A program made the translations under genes and the position numbers. Shown one piece after another: positions 38,359-47,577 of a stretch of 64,000 nucleotides of DNA (positions within the stretch are counted from its first letter, which is position 1; every line of letters starts with the position of its first letter). The notes under the pieces were generated by a model. The model was given only the letters and a program-made list of their open reading frames with translations, ran no database searches and had not been told where the DNA came from. The DNA comes from Roseateles sp. GTDB lineage: Bacteria > Pseudomonadota > Gammaproteobacteria > Burkholderiales > Burkholderiaceae. The stretch lies in the NCBI GenBank assembly GCA_019232985.1, contig JAFAMW010000030.1:43546-107545 (forward strand), written 5' to 3'.

Positions 38359-38382
38359 AAAGACCCGCGTCAGCGGGCCTTT
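38359..38382. terminator. Bidirectional hairpin terminator between the permease and diiron-protein genes
   Basis: AAAG-a-CCCGC / GCGGG-c-CTTT with a GTCA loop forms a stem with one internal mismatch. The minus strand continues TTTTATTTCC, giving a good U-tract for the ferritin-like gene. The plus side has only TTTG. Confidence 0.75.
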
Positions 38383-38402
38383 GTCATTGGAACGCGAGAA
38401 AC

Positions 38403-39278
38403 TCAGGCCGGCTTCAGGCCCGCACCCTCGACGCTCGCCGCGACGCGCGCGGTGACTTCCTTGCGGAAGCGGTTGAGCTCCTGGACCGACGCGAAGCTGC
38501 GCTCCATCAGCAGGCTCATGTTGTGCAGGATGCGCTCGACGACCTTGTTCTCCCAGACCGAGTCGAACTGGATCTGCTTGTCGAGCCAGTGCTCGAGCCA
38601 GTCGGGGTCGGGCAGGCGGCTCTGGATCGTGTCCCGCGGGAACAGCTTCGCGTTCACGTGCAGATTCGTCGGGTGCAGGGCCTGGGCGGTGCGGCGCGCG
38701 CTCGCCATCAGCACGCCGACCTTCGCGAACGCGGCCTTGGCCTCGTCGCCGAACTTGCTCATCGCGCGCTTCATGTAGCGCAGGTAGGCGCCGCCATGGC
38801 GCGCCTCGTCGCGCGACAGGGTTTCGTAGATCGCCTTGATGACCGGCTCGGTATGCCATTCGGCCGCGCGGCGGTACCAGTGGTTCAGGCGGATCTCGCC
38901 GCAGAAGTGCAGCATCAGGGTCTCGAGCGCCGGGGCCGGGTCGAACTCGAAGCGCACCTCGTGCAGTTCCTCCTCGGTCGGGACCATGTCGGGGCGGAAG
39001 CGGCGCAGGTATTCCATGAGCACGAGCGAATGCTTCTGTTCCTCGAAGAACCACACGCTCATGAAGGCCGAGAAGTCGCTGTCGTCCTTGTTGTCGCGCA
39101 GGAACATCTCGGTCGCGGGCAGCGCCGACCACTCGGTGATCGCGTTCATCTTGATCGTGCGCGCCTGGTCGTCGGACAGCAGGCCGGCGTCGAACCTGTC
39201 CCAGGGGATGTCCTTGTCCATGTTCCAGCGCACGGCTTCGAGCTGCTTGAAAAGTTCGGGGTAGAGCATGGGCTGCAT
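38403..39278 (-). CDS. Ferritin-like diiron protein, acyl-ACP-desaturase-like
   Basis: A 291-residue, mostly helical cytoplasmic protein. Two ExxH motifs, Glu80-x-x-His83 in FFEEQKHS and Glu158-x-x-His161 in RDEARHGG, together with Glu128 and an upstream Glu (49 or 57), form a complete carboxylate-bridged diiron site. The spacing resembles acyl-ACP desaturases and related diiron oxidases more than iron-storage ferritins. Function is unknown; fatty-acid or aromatic oxidation is possible. The ATG at 39278 has GAGGA 7 bp upstream. The longer frame to 39587 is non-coding in appearance. The gene stands alone, with its own promoter and terminator. Confidence 0.82.
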   Translation of the reverse strand: MQPMLYPELFKQLEAVRWNMDKDIPWDRFDAGLLSDDQARTIKMNAITEWSALPATEMFLRDNKDDSDFSAFMSVWFFEEQKHSLVLMEYLRRFRPDMVPTEEELHEVRFEFDPAPALETLMLHFCGEIRLNHWYRRAAEWHTEPVIKAIYETLSRDEARHGGAYLRYMKRAMSKFGDEAKAAFAKVGVLMASARRTAQALHPTNLHVNAKLFPRDTIQSRLPDPDWLEHWLDKQIQFDSVWENKVVERILHNMSLLMERSFASVQELNRFRKEVTARVAASVEGAGLKPA

Positions 39279-39304
39279 GGTGGATTCCTCGGTCGTAACT
39301 TGTG

Positions 39305-39310
39305 ATTCTA
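39305..39310 (-). promoter_or_regulatory. Candidate -10 box of the diiron-protein gene
   Basis: TAGAAT on the minus strand (39310-39305) gives a leader of about 20 nt that holds the GAGGA Shine-Dalgarno. No clear -35 is seen at 17 bp. Confidence 0.45.
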
Positions 39311-39492
39311 AGCTGTGCCTAATCCCGACCCGTATAAACCCGCTGTTACGCACGTTGCAACCAGCGGGTGGGCGTGACGCGCCGCCGGGGCAGGATCCGT
39401 TGATCCATCGCAAGTCACCCGTCCGAGGGCTGCGGCTATGGTCTGAATTCGGTCGCGGAACCGCCCGTCCTCGGGCGCAATCCCGAAGCTCT

Positions 39493-39510
39493 CCCTCCTC
39501 CCTCCCTCCC
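39493..39510 (-). other. G-quadruplex motif
   Basis: On the minus strand four GGG runs are separated by loops of 1, 1 and 4 nt, inside a CTCCCT-type repeat tract. This meets the standard G3+N1-7 pattern. It lies upstream of both divergent promoters. Confidence 0.5.
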
Positions 39511-39862
39511 TCGTTGGCGACGGGGCGTTCCGCGACCTCTTTTACCAAGCGCCCACGCTCCATCGACCCGACGGCCTCGCGGGCCACGGCGCCGATCCAA
39601 CGCCAGAGCGGTGCATTCCGTCACGGCCGGGCGCCGGGCGGTGCGGCTTGCCCCCATAGTCCGATCGGACCGCTTGCAAAACGCTTGTCACATTCGGGCT
39701 TCGGTAGCACACTGGTCCGCAGACCCCGGGCTTTTCGCAAGCTTCTCACCACCCTGCTACCCAGCTGTCATACCCGCCGAAAGACAAGACCCACCTCCGT
39801 TCTTTGCCCCCGCAGTCTCTGCACTGTCTTTGCCACATCACCCTTTTGTGAAAGGAGGCTTT

Positions 39863-40204
39863 ATGAACCTCACCATCAGTGGCCACCATCTTGAAGTCAC
39901 CCCAGCCCTGCGAGAGTACGTACTCACTAAGTTGGATCGAGTGACGCGCCACTTCGATCAGGTCGTCGATATCACCGTCCTGCTCACCGTGGAGAAGCAG
40001 AAGGAAAAGGAACGTAGGCAACGCGCTGAGGTGAACCTCCATGTCAAGGGTCGCGACATCTTCGTCGAGCAAAGCCACGAAGACCTCTACGCCGCCATCG
40101 ACCAGCTGATGGACAAGCTCGATCGCCAGGTCTGCCGCCACAAGGATCGCGTGCAGGACCACCACCACCATTCGGCCAAGCGCCTCGAGCTGCCGGCCAA
40201 CTGA
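39863..40204 (+). CDS. hpf: Ribosome hibernation promoting factor
   Basis: A 113-residue protein of the short Hpf/YfiA family. The fold is seen in [19 protein letters not shown], the central helix [15 protein letters not shown] and [20 protein letters not shown]. It binds the decoding centre of idle 70S ribosomes in stationary phase. It is followed by ptsN and hprK, as in other Betaproteobacteria. AAAGGAGG is an unusually strong Shine-Dalgarno 5 bp before the ATG. The 5' half uses codons with less third-position G+C than its neighbours, and the upstream region is also less GC-rich. Confidence 0.95.
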   Translation: MNLTISGHHLEVTPALREYVLTKLDRVTRHFDQVVDITVLLTVEKQKEKERRQRAEVNLHVKGRDIFVEQSHEDLYAAIDQLMDKLDRQVCRHKDRVQDHHHHSAKRLELPAN

Positions 40205-40237
40205 ACGAACGCGGGGCGCCTAGCCCCTCCAACCCTG

Positions 40238-40265
40238 CGGCGACCTTTCGGTCGCCGTTTTGCTT
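40238..40265 (+). terminator. Rho-independent terminator after hpf
   Basis: CGGCGACC-TTTC-GGTCGCCG is a perfect 8-bp stem followed by TTTTGCTTTG, 34 bp after the hpf stop. It separates hpf from ptsN, which has its own promoter. Confidence 0.85.
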
Positions 40266-40364
40266 TGTTGCCGCTAACAGGGACCGTTGCTGCAGCGCAG
40301 CAGAAAGCGCCCATATGTCACCGAAGTCGAGGGAAGGCCCGCATCGCGAGCGGGGCCGGCTTCC

Positions 40365-40370
40365 TATAAT
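40365..40370 (+). promoter_or_regulatory. -10 box of the ptsN-hprK unit
   Basis: A consensus TATAAT lies 27 bp before the ptsN ATG, downstream of the hpf terminator. The -35 at 17 bp is poor. Confidence 0.55.
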
Positions 40371-40396
40371 CGACGGCTGAAGAAAGCGCCTGAAAT

Positions 40397-40867
40397 ATGA
40401 ACCGTCTCGCCGCCATCCTGCCGGCCAGCAATGTGCTGGCGAACGTGGACGCCTCCAGCAAGAAGCGCGCTTTCGAGCAAGCCGGCCTGCTGTTCGAGAA
40501 CAACCACTCGATCTCGCGCGCCATCGTCACCGACAACCTGTTCGCGCGCGAGCGCCTCGGATCGACGGGCCTCGGTCATGGCGTCGCGATCCCGCACGGC
40601 CGCATCAAGGGCCTCAAGAACCCGCAGGCCGCGGTGCTGCGCCTGACCCAGCCGATCGGCTTCGACGCGCCCGACGAAGAGCCGGTCAGCCTGCTGATCT
40701 TCCTGCTCGTGCCCGAGGCCGCGACGCAGCGCCACCTCGAGATCCTGTCCGAGATCGCCGAGATGCTGTCCGATCGCGAGCTGCGCGAGCGCCTCAAGGT
40801 CGAGACCGACCCGGCCGTCGCGCACCAGCTGATCTCCCAGTGGGAGCCGCTCAAGTCCGTCGCCTGA
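40397..40867 (+). CDS. ptsN: PTS IIA-like nitrogen-regulatory protein (EIIA-Ntr)
   Basis: A 156-residue phosphocarrier. The phosphorylated His67 lies in GVAIPHGRI. The fold continues with [25 protein letters not shown]-Ntr takes phosphate from NPr/HPr and adjusts potassium uptake, nitrogen and carbon metabolism. Downstream, 28 bp away, is hprK, so the two form one unit. The ATG is the only start giving the family N terminus. Confidence 0.96.
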   Translation: MNRLAAILPASNVLANVDASSKKRAFEQAGLLFENNHSISRAIVTDNLFARERLGSTGLGHGVAIPHGRIKGLKNPQAAVLRLTQPIGFDAPDEEPVSLLIFLLVPEAATQRHLEILSEIAEMLSDRELRERLKVETDPAVAHQLISQWEPLKSVA

Positions 40868-40895
40868 GCCCCGCACCAGCCGCCGCGCGCCCCGC

Positions 40896-41864
40896 TTGAA
40901 ACCCACCACCTTCAGCGCCGACCGCCTGTTCGAGGAGCACCGCGAGGCGCTGCGCTGGGAGTGGATCGCCGGCCACGCGCACCCCGAGCGCCGCTTCGAC
41001 GAAACCGCGGTGCGCGACGCCAAGTCGGCCGCCGATCTGGTCGGCTACCTGAACTACATCCACCCGTACCGGGTGCAGATCGTCGGCGGCCGCGAGGTCG
41101 CTTACCTGAGCAACGCGCCCGACGACGTGCTAGACCGCCGCGTCGCGCGCATCGTCACGCTCGAGCCGCCGGTCATCATCGTCGCCGACGCCCAGGCGCC
41201 GCCCGACAAGCTCGTCGCGATGTGCGACCGCGCCGACATCCCGCTGTTCGTCACGACCTCGTCGGCCGGCCACGTGATCGACCTCGTGCGCGGCTACCTC
41301 GCGCATCTGTTCGCGAACCGCACGACGCGCCACGGCGTGTTCATGGACATCCTCGGCCTCGGCGTGCTGCTGACCGGCGAATCGGGTCTCGGCAAGAGCG
41401 AGCTGGGCCTCGAGCTGATCTCGCGCGGCCATGGCCTCGTCGCCGACGACGCCGTCGACCTGTACCGCATCTCGCAGACCGCGATCGAGGGCCGCTGCCC
41501 CGAGCTCCTGATGAACCTGCTCGAGGTCCGCGGCATCGGCCTGCTCGACATCAAGGCGATCTTTGGCGAGACCGCGGTGCGCCGCAAGATGCGCCTGAAG
41601 CTGATCGTCCACCTCGTGCGCAAGGAGACGATGGAACGCGAGTTCGAGCGCCTGCCCTACGAGCCGCTCTACGACGACGTGCTCGGCATGCCGGTGCGCA
41701 AGGTCGTGATCGCGGTCGACGCGGGCCGCAACCTCGCCGTGCTCGTCGAGGCCGCCGTGCGCAACACCATCCTGCAGCTGCGCGGCATCGATACCTACCG
41801 CGAGTTCGTCGAGCGCCACCAGCGCGCGATCGAAAGCGGCTCGCTCGACGAAGACCTCGAGTAA
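40896..41864 (+). CDS. hprK: HPr kinase/phosphorylase
   Basis: A 322-residue enzyme that phosphorylates and dephosphorylates the serine of HPr. Walker [10 protein letters not shown] is near residue 160, preceded by the conserved His in TTRHGVFMD. The HprK signature [14 protein letters not shown] follows. The start is TTG at 40896, which gives the family N terminus ([12 protein letters not shown]). No nearby ATG fits and no clear Shine-Dalgarno precedes it, so translation may depend on ptsN. In Proteobacteria HprK links the nitrogen PTS branch to regulation, as sugar uptake by this route is often absent. It converges on fur with 7 bp between stops. Confidence 0.95.
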   Translation: MKPTTFSADRLFEEHREALRWEWIAGHAHPERRFDETAVRDAKSAADLVGYLNYIHPYRVQIVGGREVAYLSNAPDDVLDRRVARIVTLEPPVIIVADAQAPPDKLVAMCDRADIPLFVTTSSAGHVIDLVRGYLAHLFANRTTRHGVFMDILGLGVLLTGESGLGKSELGLELISRGHGLVADDAVDLYRISQTAIEGRCPELLMNLLEVRGIGLLDIKAIFGETAVRRKMRLKLIVHLVRKETMEREFERLPYEPLYDDVLGMPVRKVVIAVDAGRNLAVLVEAAVRNTILQLRGIDTYREFVERHQRAIESGSLDEDLE

Positions 41865-41871
41865 AGATTCG

Positions 41872-42294
41872 TCAGCGGTTCGGGCAGTCGGTCTTGACGC
41901 AGCTCGCGTAGAGCGCGAGCGAATGCTCCTGGAGCGCGAAGCCGCGCTCGGACGCGATCGCGCGCTGGCGCTCCTCGATCGCGGGGTCGAAGAACTCCTC
42001 GACGCGGCCGCAGGTCAGGCAGACCAGATGGTCGTGGTGATGGCCTTCGTTGAGCTCGAACACCGCCTTGCCCGACTCGAAATGGTTGCGCGACAGCAGG
42101 CCCGCCTGCTCGAACTGGGTGAGCACGCGGTAGACGGTCGCCAGGCCGATGTCGGCGCCCTCGGCGAGCAGCGCCTTGTAGACGTCCTCGGCCGTCATGT
42201 GGCGCTGCGCGGCCTTCTGGAAGATCTCGAGGATCTTGATGCGCGGCAGCGTGGCCTTGAGCCCGCTGTTCTTGATTTCTTCGGTGCGATTCAT
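41872..42294 (-). CDS. fur: Ferric uptake regulator
   Basis: A 140-residue metal-dependent repressor. The winged helix lies in the N-terminal half ([25 protein letters not shown]). The metal site region has His85-87, Asp88 and His89. Cys92/Cys95 in VCLTCGRV and Cys132/Cys137 form the structural zinc site. It represses iron-uptake genes when Fe2+ is bound. It diverges from bamE, a conserved arrangement in Betaproteobacteria. A TATGAT -10 candidate is at 42349-42344. No clear Fur box is seen at its own promoter. Confidence 0.97.
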   Translation of the reverse strand: MNRTEEIKNSGLKATLPRIKILEIFQKAAQRHMTAEDVYKALLAEGADIGLATVYRVLTQFEQAGLLSRNHFESGKAVFELNEGHHHDHLVCLTCGRVEEFFDPAIEERQRAIASERGFALQEHSLALYASCVKTDCPNR

Positions 42295-42331
42295 CGTGGT
42301 CGGCCCTGAGGGGGTGCTTGCGGGGCACCGC

Positions 42332-42349
42332 TAGAATGCGTCGATCATA
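42332..42349. promoter_or_regulatory. Face-to-face -10 boxes for bamE and fur
   Basis: TAGAAT at 42332-42337 reads toward bamE, and TATGAT on the minus strand at 42349-42344 reads toward fur. The boxes are 6 bp apart, so the two polymerases would compete or share regulation. -35 boxes are weak. Confidence 0.45.
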
Positions 42350-42391
42350 GCCAGCCCTTGGGCGCTGGCCCAAGCCCCTGAAGCCTTCGCC

Positions 42392-42958
42392 ATGCCTGCA
42401 CGCTTTCCCGCCTCCCTCCGACGACTGGCCCTCGTGCTGCCCTGCCTCGTGCTCGGCGCCTGCTCGAGCCTGCCCTCGTTCAAGTCCCTGGCCTCCGTGT
42501 CCGGCGAAAAAGTCATGGGCCTGGTCACGCCTTACCGCGTCGAGATCGTCCAGGGCAACGTCGTGACCAAGGAGCAGATCGCCCAGGTCAAGCCCGGCAT
42601 GACGCGCGAGCAGGTGCGCAGCTACCTCGGCACGCCGCTGCTGACCGACGTGTTCCATGCCGACCGCTGGGACTACTTCTTCTCGATCCGCCGCCAGGGC
42701 CAGCCCTTCGAGCAGCGCAAGGTCATCGCCTGGTTCGACGGCGACAAGCTGAAGTCGATCGACGCGCCCGACAACCTGCCGAGCGAGAACGAATTCGTCG
42801 CCTCGATCGCGCGCAAGCCGCGCAGCGACAAGCTGCCCAAGCTCGAGCTCAGCGACGCCGAGCGCCAGGCCCTGCCGCTGCCCAAGCCCGAGGCGTCGGC
42901 GCCGGCCGCCGACGACCGTCCGCTGCGCCAGTACCCGCCGCTGGCGTCCAACCCCTGA
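42392..42958 (+). CDS. bamE: Outer-membrane assembly lipoprotein BamE
   Basis: A 188-residue lipoprotein. The signal peptide ends in lipobox LGAC, with Cys24 lipidated. The SmpA/OmlA domain is at about 45-120 ([25 protein letters not shown] and DRWDYFFSI). The C-terminal 60 residues are a Pro/Ala-rich extension typical of the beta-proteobacterial form. It stabilises the BamABCDE complex that folds outer-membrane proteins. Its stop overlaps dapB as TGATG, and it diverges from fur. Confidence 0.95.
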   Translation: MPARFPASLRRLALVLPCLVLGACSSLPSFKSLASVSGEKVMGLVTPYRVEIVQGNVVTKEQIAQVKPGMTREQVRSYLGTPLLTDVFHADRWDYFFSIRRQGQPFEQRKVIAWFDGDKLKSIDAPDNLPSENEFVASIARKPRSDKLPKLELSDAERQALPLPKPEASAPAADDRPLRQYPPLASNP

Positions 42959-43779
42959 TGAGCGAGCCGCTGCGCATCGCCGTCGCCGGCGCGTCGGGCC
43001 GCATGGGCCGCATGCTCGTCGAGGCCGTGCTCGGCAGCCCCGACTGCCGTCTTGCCGGCGCGCTCGACCACGCCGGCAGCGCGCTGCTCGGCCAGGACGC
43101 CGCGGCCTTTCTCGGCCAGGACAGCGGCGTCAAGATCACCGCCGACCTGGTCGAGGGCCTGCGCGACGCGCAGGTGCTGATCGACTTCACGCGCCCCGAG
43201 GGCACGCTCGCCCACCTCGCGGTCTGCGCCGAGCTCGGCGTCGGCGTCGTCGTCGGCACGACCGGCTTCGAGCCCGCGCAGAAGGCGCAGATCGGCGCGT
43301 ACGCGGGCCGTGTCGCCGTCATGCTCGCGCCGAACATGAGCGTCGGCGTGAACGTCGTGATGCGCCTGCTCGATCAAGCGGCGCGCGCGTTCAACGAAGG
43401 CTACGACATCGAGATCGTCGAAGCCCACCATCGCCACAAGGTCGACGCGCCGAGCGGCACCGCGCTGCAGATGGGCGAAGTCGTCGCCCGGGCGCTCGGC
43501 CGCGACCTCAAGCAATGCGCGGTGTACGGCCGCGAGGGCGTGACCGGCGCGCGCGACCCGTCGACGATCGGCTTCGCGACCGTGCGCGGCGGCGACATCA
43601 TCGGCGACCACACGGTGCTGTTCGCGGGCATCGGCGAGCGCATCGAGATCAGCCACAAGTCGAGCAGCCGCCAGACCTACGCGCAGGGCGCGCTGCGCGC
43701 CGCGCGCTTCCTCGCGGGCCGCTCGAGCGGCCTCTACGACATGGCCGACGTGCTCGGCTTCGACAACAAGACGACCTGA
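42958..43779 (+). CDS. dapB: 4-hydroxy-tetrahydrodipicolinate reductase
   Basis: A 273-residue enzyme of lysine and diaminopimelate synthesis, using NAD(P)H. GASGRMGR at residues 11-18 binds the nucleotide. The catalytic region [16 protein letters not shown] and the earlier GTTGFEPAQ are intact. The start overlaps bamE and the stop overlaps the ExbB-like gene (TGATG), so bamE, dapB and the proton-channel gene form one coupled unit. Confidence 0.97.
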   Translation: MSEPLRIAVAGASGRMGRMLVEAVLGSPDCRLAGALDHAGSALLGQDAAAFLGQDSGVKITADLVEGLRDAQVLIDFTRPEGTLAHLAVCAELGVGVVVGTTGFEPAQKAQIGAYAGRVAVMLAPNMSVGVNVVMRLLDQAARAFNEGYDIEIVEAHHRHKVDAPSGTALQMGEVVARALGRDLKQCAVYGREGVTGARDPSTIGFATVRGGDIIGDHTVLFAGIGERIEISHKSSSRQTYAQGALRAARFLAGRSSGLYDMADVLGFDNKTT

Positions 43780-44423
43780 TGATCGACGTCGCGCCGTTCT
43801 GGGCCCAGGCCGACGGCATCACGCGCAGCGTCGCGCTGCTGCTGCTCGCGATGTCGGTCAGCGCCTGGGTCGTGATCCTCTGGAAGGGCTGGACGCTCGC
43901 GCGCGCACGCCGCGGCCTGGCCCGCGCGGTGCCGGCGTTCTGGGCCGCGGCCGACGTGACGGCCGGCCGCGCGGCGCTCGAGAACTTCGACGCCGAGGCC
44001 CTGCTCGTGCCGCTGCTCGACGCGGCGACCGCGCCGACGCGCGAGCGCACGCTCGACGCGGGCGGGCGGCGCGAATCGCGCCTCACGAGGCGCCTGCGCG
44101 ACGCGCTGCACGGCGTGCTCGCGCGCCTGCAGTTCGGCCAGGTGCTGCTCGCGTCGATCGGCGCGACGGCGCCCTTCGTCGGCCTGTTCGGCACGGTCTG
44201 GGGCATCTACCACGCGCTCGTAAGCCTCGCGGCCGGCGGCAGCCTGACGATCGAACGCGTCGCGGGCCCGGTCGGCGAGGCGCTGATCATGACGGCCGCG
44301 GGCCTCGCGGTCGCGATCCCGGCCGTGCTCGCGTACAACATCTTCGGCACGCAGGTCGGCGCGTGCGAGGCCGAGCTCGAAGGCTTCGCGCACGACCTGC
44401 GCGAGATGTTCGACCACGACTGA
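43779..44423 (+). CDS. MotA/TolQ/ExbB family proton-channel protein
   Basis: A 214-residue inner-membrane protein. Helix 1 is at about 18-38, and helices 2 and 3 are at about 120-145 and 160-185. The conserved GATAPFVGLFGTVWGIYHAL and GEALIMTAAGLAVAIPAVLAYN are seen. With the ExbD-like product next door it forms a proton-driven motor that energises TonB or Tol proteins. No tonB gene is in the window. ExbB is more likely than TolQ because Tol-Pal genes are absent. It is coupled to dapB by TGATG. Confidence 0.92.
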   Translation: MIDVAPFWAQADGITRSVALLLLAMSVSAWVVILWKGWTLARARRGLARAVPAFWAAADVTAGRAALENFDAEALLVPLLDAATAPTRERTLDAGGRRESRLTRRLRDALHGVLARLQFGQVLLASIGATAPFVGLFGTVWGIYHALVSLAAGGSLTIERVAGPVGEALIMTAAGLAVAIPAVLAYNIFGTQVGACEAELEGFAHDLREMFDHD

Positions 44424-44437
44424 AAGAAGAGCAAGAG

Positions 44438-44872
44438 ATGGCTTTCGGCCGGCTTGAACGCACCGAGCGCCCCAAGCCCATGGGCGAAATCAACATGACG
44501 CCGCTGATCGACGTCATGCTCGTGCTGCTCGTGATCTTCATGATTGCCGCGCCGCTGATGAGCAGCTCGCTGCGCCTCGACCTGCCCAGGAGCGCGGCCG
44601 CGACGCCGTCCGACACGCCCAGGTTCGTCGCGATCGCGATCACGCCCGACGGCAAACTTCACCTCGGCGACGAGCTCGTCGACGCGAAGACCTTCCAGGC
44701 CCGCGTCAAGCAGCTCGGCGCGGCGAACCCCGAGCTCGAGGTCCAGCTGCGCGCCGACCGCTCGGTACCCTACGGCGAGGTCGCTGCGCTGATCGGCTGG
44801 TGCCAGGCGGCCGGGCTGTCGCGCATCGCGTTCGTCGCCGATGCCGAGGCCGCGGCGGCTTCGGCCCCCTGA
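44438..44872 (+). CDS. ExbD/TolR family biopolymer transport protein
   Basis: A 144-residue protein. Its single helix (about 22-42) holds the essential Asp in NMTPLIDVMLVLLVIF. The periplasmic part ends with VQLRADRSVPYGEVAALIGWCQAAGL. It partners the channel protein 14 bp upstream. AGAG directly before the ATG is a weak Shine-Dalgarno. The TonB-dependent receptor at 49298 is a possible client of this motor. Confidence 0.94.
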   Translation: MAFGRLERTERPKPMGEINMTPLIDVMLVLLVIFMIAAPLMSSSLRLDLPRSAAATPSDTPRFVAIAITPDGKLHLGDELVDAKTFQARVKQLGAANPELEVQLRADRSVPYGEVAALIGWCQAAGLSRIAFVADAEAAAASAP

Positions 44873-44894
44873 GCGGCCCCGGGCGGCCCTCTCC

Positions 44895-44900
44895 TACAAT
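44895..44900 (+). promoter_or_regulatory. Candidate -10 box of leuS
   Basis: TACAAT lies 26 bp before the leuS ATG, with transcription expected near 44907. The -35 at 17 bp is poor. Confidence 0.45.
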
Positions 44901-44926
44901 CCGCGGTTCGATTTGTCGGCCGCACC

Positions 44927-47575
44927 ATGAACGAAAAGTACACCCCCAGCGAGATCGAAGCCGCTGCCCGCGCCCACTGGAACGAGCGCGACGCCTACCG
45001 CGTGCGCGAGGACCAGGCCAAGCCGAAGTTCTACGCCTGCTCGATGCTGCCCTACCCGAGCGGCAAGCTGCACATGGGCCATGTGCGCAACTACACGATC
45101 AACGACATGCTCGCGCGCCAGCTGCGCATGCAGGGCTACAACGTCCTGATGCCGATGGGCTGGGACGCGTTCGGCCTGCCGGCCGAGAACGCCGCGATGA
45201 AAGGCCGGGTGCCGCCGGCGCAGTGGACCTACTCGAACATCGCCTACATGAAGAGCCAGATGCAGGCGATGGGGCTGGCGATCGACTGGTCGCGCGAGGT
45301 CGCGACCTGCTCGCCCGCGTACTACAAGTGGAACCAGTGGCTGTTCCTCAAGATGCTCGAGGCCGGCATCGCCGAGCGCCGCACCCAGGTCGTCAACTGG
45401 GACCCGGTCGACCAGACCGTGCTGGCGAACGAGCAGGTCATCGACGGCCGCGGCTGGCGCTCGGGCGCCGTCGTCGAGAAGCGCGAGATCCCCGGCTACT
45501 ACCTGAACATCACGAAGTACGCCGAGGAACTGCTCGCGGCCGTCGCCGACCCCGAGCACCCGCAGTACCTGGCCGGCTGGCCGGAGCGCGTGCGCCTGAT
45601 GCAGGAGAACTGGATCGGCAAGAGCGAGGGCCTGCGCTTCGCGTTCCCGCACGACATCAAGGACGCCGACGGCAAGGCCATCCAGGACGGCCGCCTGTAC
45701 GTGTTCACGACGCGCGCCGACACCATCATGGGCGTGACCTTCTGCGCCGTCGCGCCCGAGCACCCGCTCGCGGCCCACGCGGCCGCGACGAACCCGGCGC
45801 TCGCCGCGTTCATCGAGGCATGCCGCGCCGGCGGCACGACCGAGGCCGAGCTCGCGACGCAGGAGAAGAAAGGCCTCGCGACGGGCCTGTTCGTCACGCA
45901 CCCGCTGACGGGCGCGCAGGTCGAGGTCTGGGTCGGCAACTACGTGCTGATGAGCTACGGCGACGGCGCCGTGATGGGCGTGCCGGCCCACGACGAGCGC
46001 GACTTCGCGTTCGCGAAGAAGTACGGCATTGCGATCAAGCAGGTCGTCGCGGTCGAGGGCGAGAGCTTCTCGCTCGAGGCCTGGGCCGAGTGGTACGGCG
46101 ACAAGCTGCGCGGCCGCTGCGTCGCCTCGGGCGAGCTCGACGGCCTCGGCTACCGCGACGCGGTCGACCGCGTCGCGGCGCTCGTCGAGGCCCGCGGCCT
46201 CGGCGCGAAGAAAACGACCTGGCGCCTGCGCGACTGGGGCGTGAGCCGCCAGCGCTACTGGGGCACGCCGATCCCGATCATCCATTGCGAGGCCTGCGGC
46301 GTCGTGCCGGTGCCGGAAAAGGACCTGCCCGTCGTGCTGCCCGAGGACTGCATCCCCGACGGCAGCGGCAACCCGCTGAACAAGCGCGCCGACTTCCTCG
46401 ACGTCGGCTGCCCGAAGTGCGGCCGGCCCGCGCGCCGCGAGACGGACACGATGGACACCTTCGTCGATTCGTCGTGGTACTTCATGCGCTATTGCGACGC
46501 CGGCAACGCCGACGCGATGGTCGGCGCCGGCACCGAGTACTGGATGCAGGGCGGCGGCATGGACCAGTACATCGGCGGCATCGAGCACGCGATCCTGCAC
46601 CTGCTCTACGCGCGCTTCTGGACCAAGGTCATGCGCGACCTCGGCCTCGTCAAGATCGACGAGCCGTTCAAGCGCCTGCTGACCCAGGGCATGGTGCTCA
46701 AGGGCGCGTTCTTCCACAAGCCGGCCGACGCGGGCAAGAACTACTACTGGGAGCACGAGGTCGAGGTCGCGCGCAACGAGCATGGCGCGCCGGTCGGCGC
46801 GACGCTCAAGGCCGACGGCACGCCGCTCGAGTACGAGATGACGACGATGTCGAAGTCCAAGAACAACGGCGTCGACCCCCAGGCCCTGATCGACCAGTAC
46901 GGCGCCGACACCGCGCGCCTGTTCGTGATGTTCGCGGCGCCGCCCGAGCAGACGCTCGAGTGGAACGACGCGGCCGTCGAAGGCGCGCATCGGTTTCTCC
47001 GGCGAGTGTGGAGTTTCTGCGCGAAGCACGAGGCCGCGATCCAGGGTGCGGGCGCCGACTTCGCGGGCCTGAGCGGCGACGCCAAGGCGCTGCGCCGCGA
47101 GGTCCACCTCGTGCTCAGGCAGATCACGCACGACTACGAGCGCATGCAGTACAACACCGTCGCCTCGGGCGCCATGAAGCTGCTCAACGCGCTCGAAGGC
47201 TTCAAGGGCGCCGATGGGAATTCGCCGGCGGTGCTCCGCGAGGGCGCGAGCGTGCTGCTGCGCGCGCTCTACCCGGCCTGCCCGCACATCACCCACGCGC
47301 TGTGGGTCGAGCTCGGCTTCGCCGCGAGCCTGGGCGACCTGCTCGACGCGCCCTGGCCGGCCGTCGACGAGGCCGCGCTCGTGCAGGACGAGATCGAGCT
47401 GATGCTGCAGGTCAACGGCAAGCTGCGCGGAGCGATCAAGGTGCCGGCCGGCGCCGACAAGGCCGCGATCGAGGCCGCCGCGCTCGCGAACGAGGAGTTC
47501 GCGAAGTTCGCCGAGGGCAAGCCGGCGAAGAAGGTCATCGTCGTGCCGGGCCGCCTCGTCAACGTGGTGGTGTGA
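44927..47575 (+). CDS. leuS: Leucyl-tRNA synthetase
   Basis: An 882-residue class I synthetase. The HIGH motif is PSGKLHMGH near residue 43, the editing domain (CP1) has [12 protein letters not shown] with conserved Thr residues, and the KMSKS loop is TMSKSKNNG near residue 642. The C-terminal tail [14 protein letters not shown] is typical. The length is normal. It is followed 2 bp later by lptE, so leuS, lptE and holA form one operon as in most Proteobacteria. Confidence 0.98.
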   Translation: MNEKYTPSEIEAAARAHWNERDAYRVREDQAKPKFYACSMLPYPSGKLHMGHVRNYTINDMLARQLRMQGYNVLMPMGWDAFGLPAENAAMKGRVPPAQWTYSNIAYMKSQMQAMGLAIDWSREVATCSPAYYKWNQWLFLKMLEAGIAERRTQVVNWDPVDQTVLANEQVIDGRGWRSGAVVEKREIPGYYLNITKYAEELLAAVADPEHPQYLAGWPERVRLMQENWIGKSEGLRFAFPHDIKDADGKAIQDGRLYVFTTRADTIMGVTFCAVAPEHPLAAHAAATNPALAAFIEACRAGGTTEAELATQEKKGLATGLFVTHPLTGAQVEVWVGNYVLMSYGDGAVMGVPAHDERDFAFAKKYGIAIKQVVAVEGESFSLEAWAEWYGDKLRGRCVASGELDGLGYRDAVDRVAALVEARGLGAKKTTWRLRDWGVSRQRYWGTPIPIIHCEACGVVPVPEKDLPVVLPEDCIPDGSGNPLNKRADFLDVGCPKCGRPARRETDTMDTFVDSSWYFMRYCDAGNADAMVGAGTEYWMQGGGMDQYIGGIEHAILHLLYARFWTKVMRDLGLVKIDEPFKRLLTQGMVLKGAFFHKPADAGKNYYWEHEVEVARNEHGAPVGATLKADGTPLEYEMTTMSKSKNNGVDPQALIDQYGADTARLFVMFAAPPEQTLEWNDAAVEGAHRFLRRVWSFCAKHEAAIQGAGADFAGLSGDAKALRREVHLVLRQITHDYERMQYNTVASGAMKLLNALEGFKGADGNSPAVLREGASVLLRALYPACPHITHALWVELGFAASLGDLLDAPWPAVDEAALVQDEIELMLQVNGKLRGAIKVPAGADKAAIEAAALANEEFAKFAEGKPAKKVIVVPGRLVNVVV

Positions 47576-47577
47576 GC

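Larger units (their letters stand above)
39279..39862. other. 584-bp intergenic region between the diiron-protein gene and hpf
   Basis: No convincing gene was found. It holds promoter elements for both flanking genes, a C-rich tract that is a G-quadruplex motif on the minus strand (39493-39510), and a 12-bp palindrome GTCCGATCGGAC (39659-39670). TTGTCA at 39685-39690 and CACACT at 39708-39713, 17 bp apart, are a weak hpf promoter candidate. In many Betaproteobacteria rpoN lies directly before hpf; no trace of rpoN is seen here. Confidence 0.6.

Noticed and set aside
39279..39587. N-terminal extension of the diiron-protein gene to 39587
   Set aside because: It is low-complexity Arg/Gly sequence, and the ATG at 39278 has an excellent Shine-Dalgarno and a -10 box upstream.
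39611..39862. N-terminal extension of hpf to 39611, or an rpoN remnant
   Set aside because: The translated extension shows no sigma-54 motif and hpf homologues start at MNLTISG.
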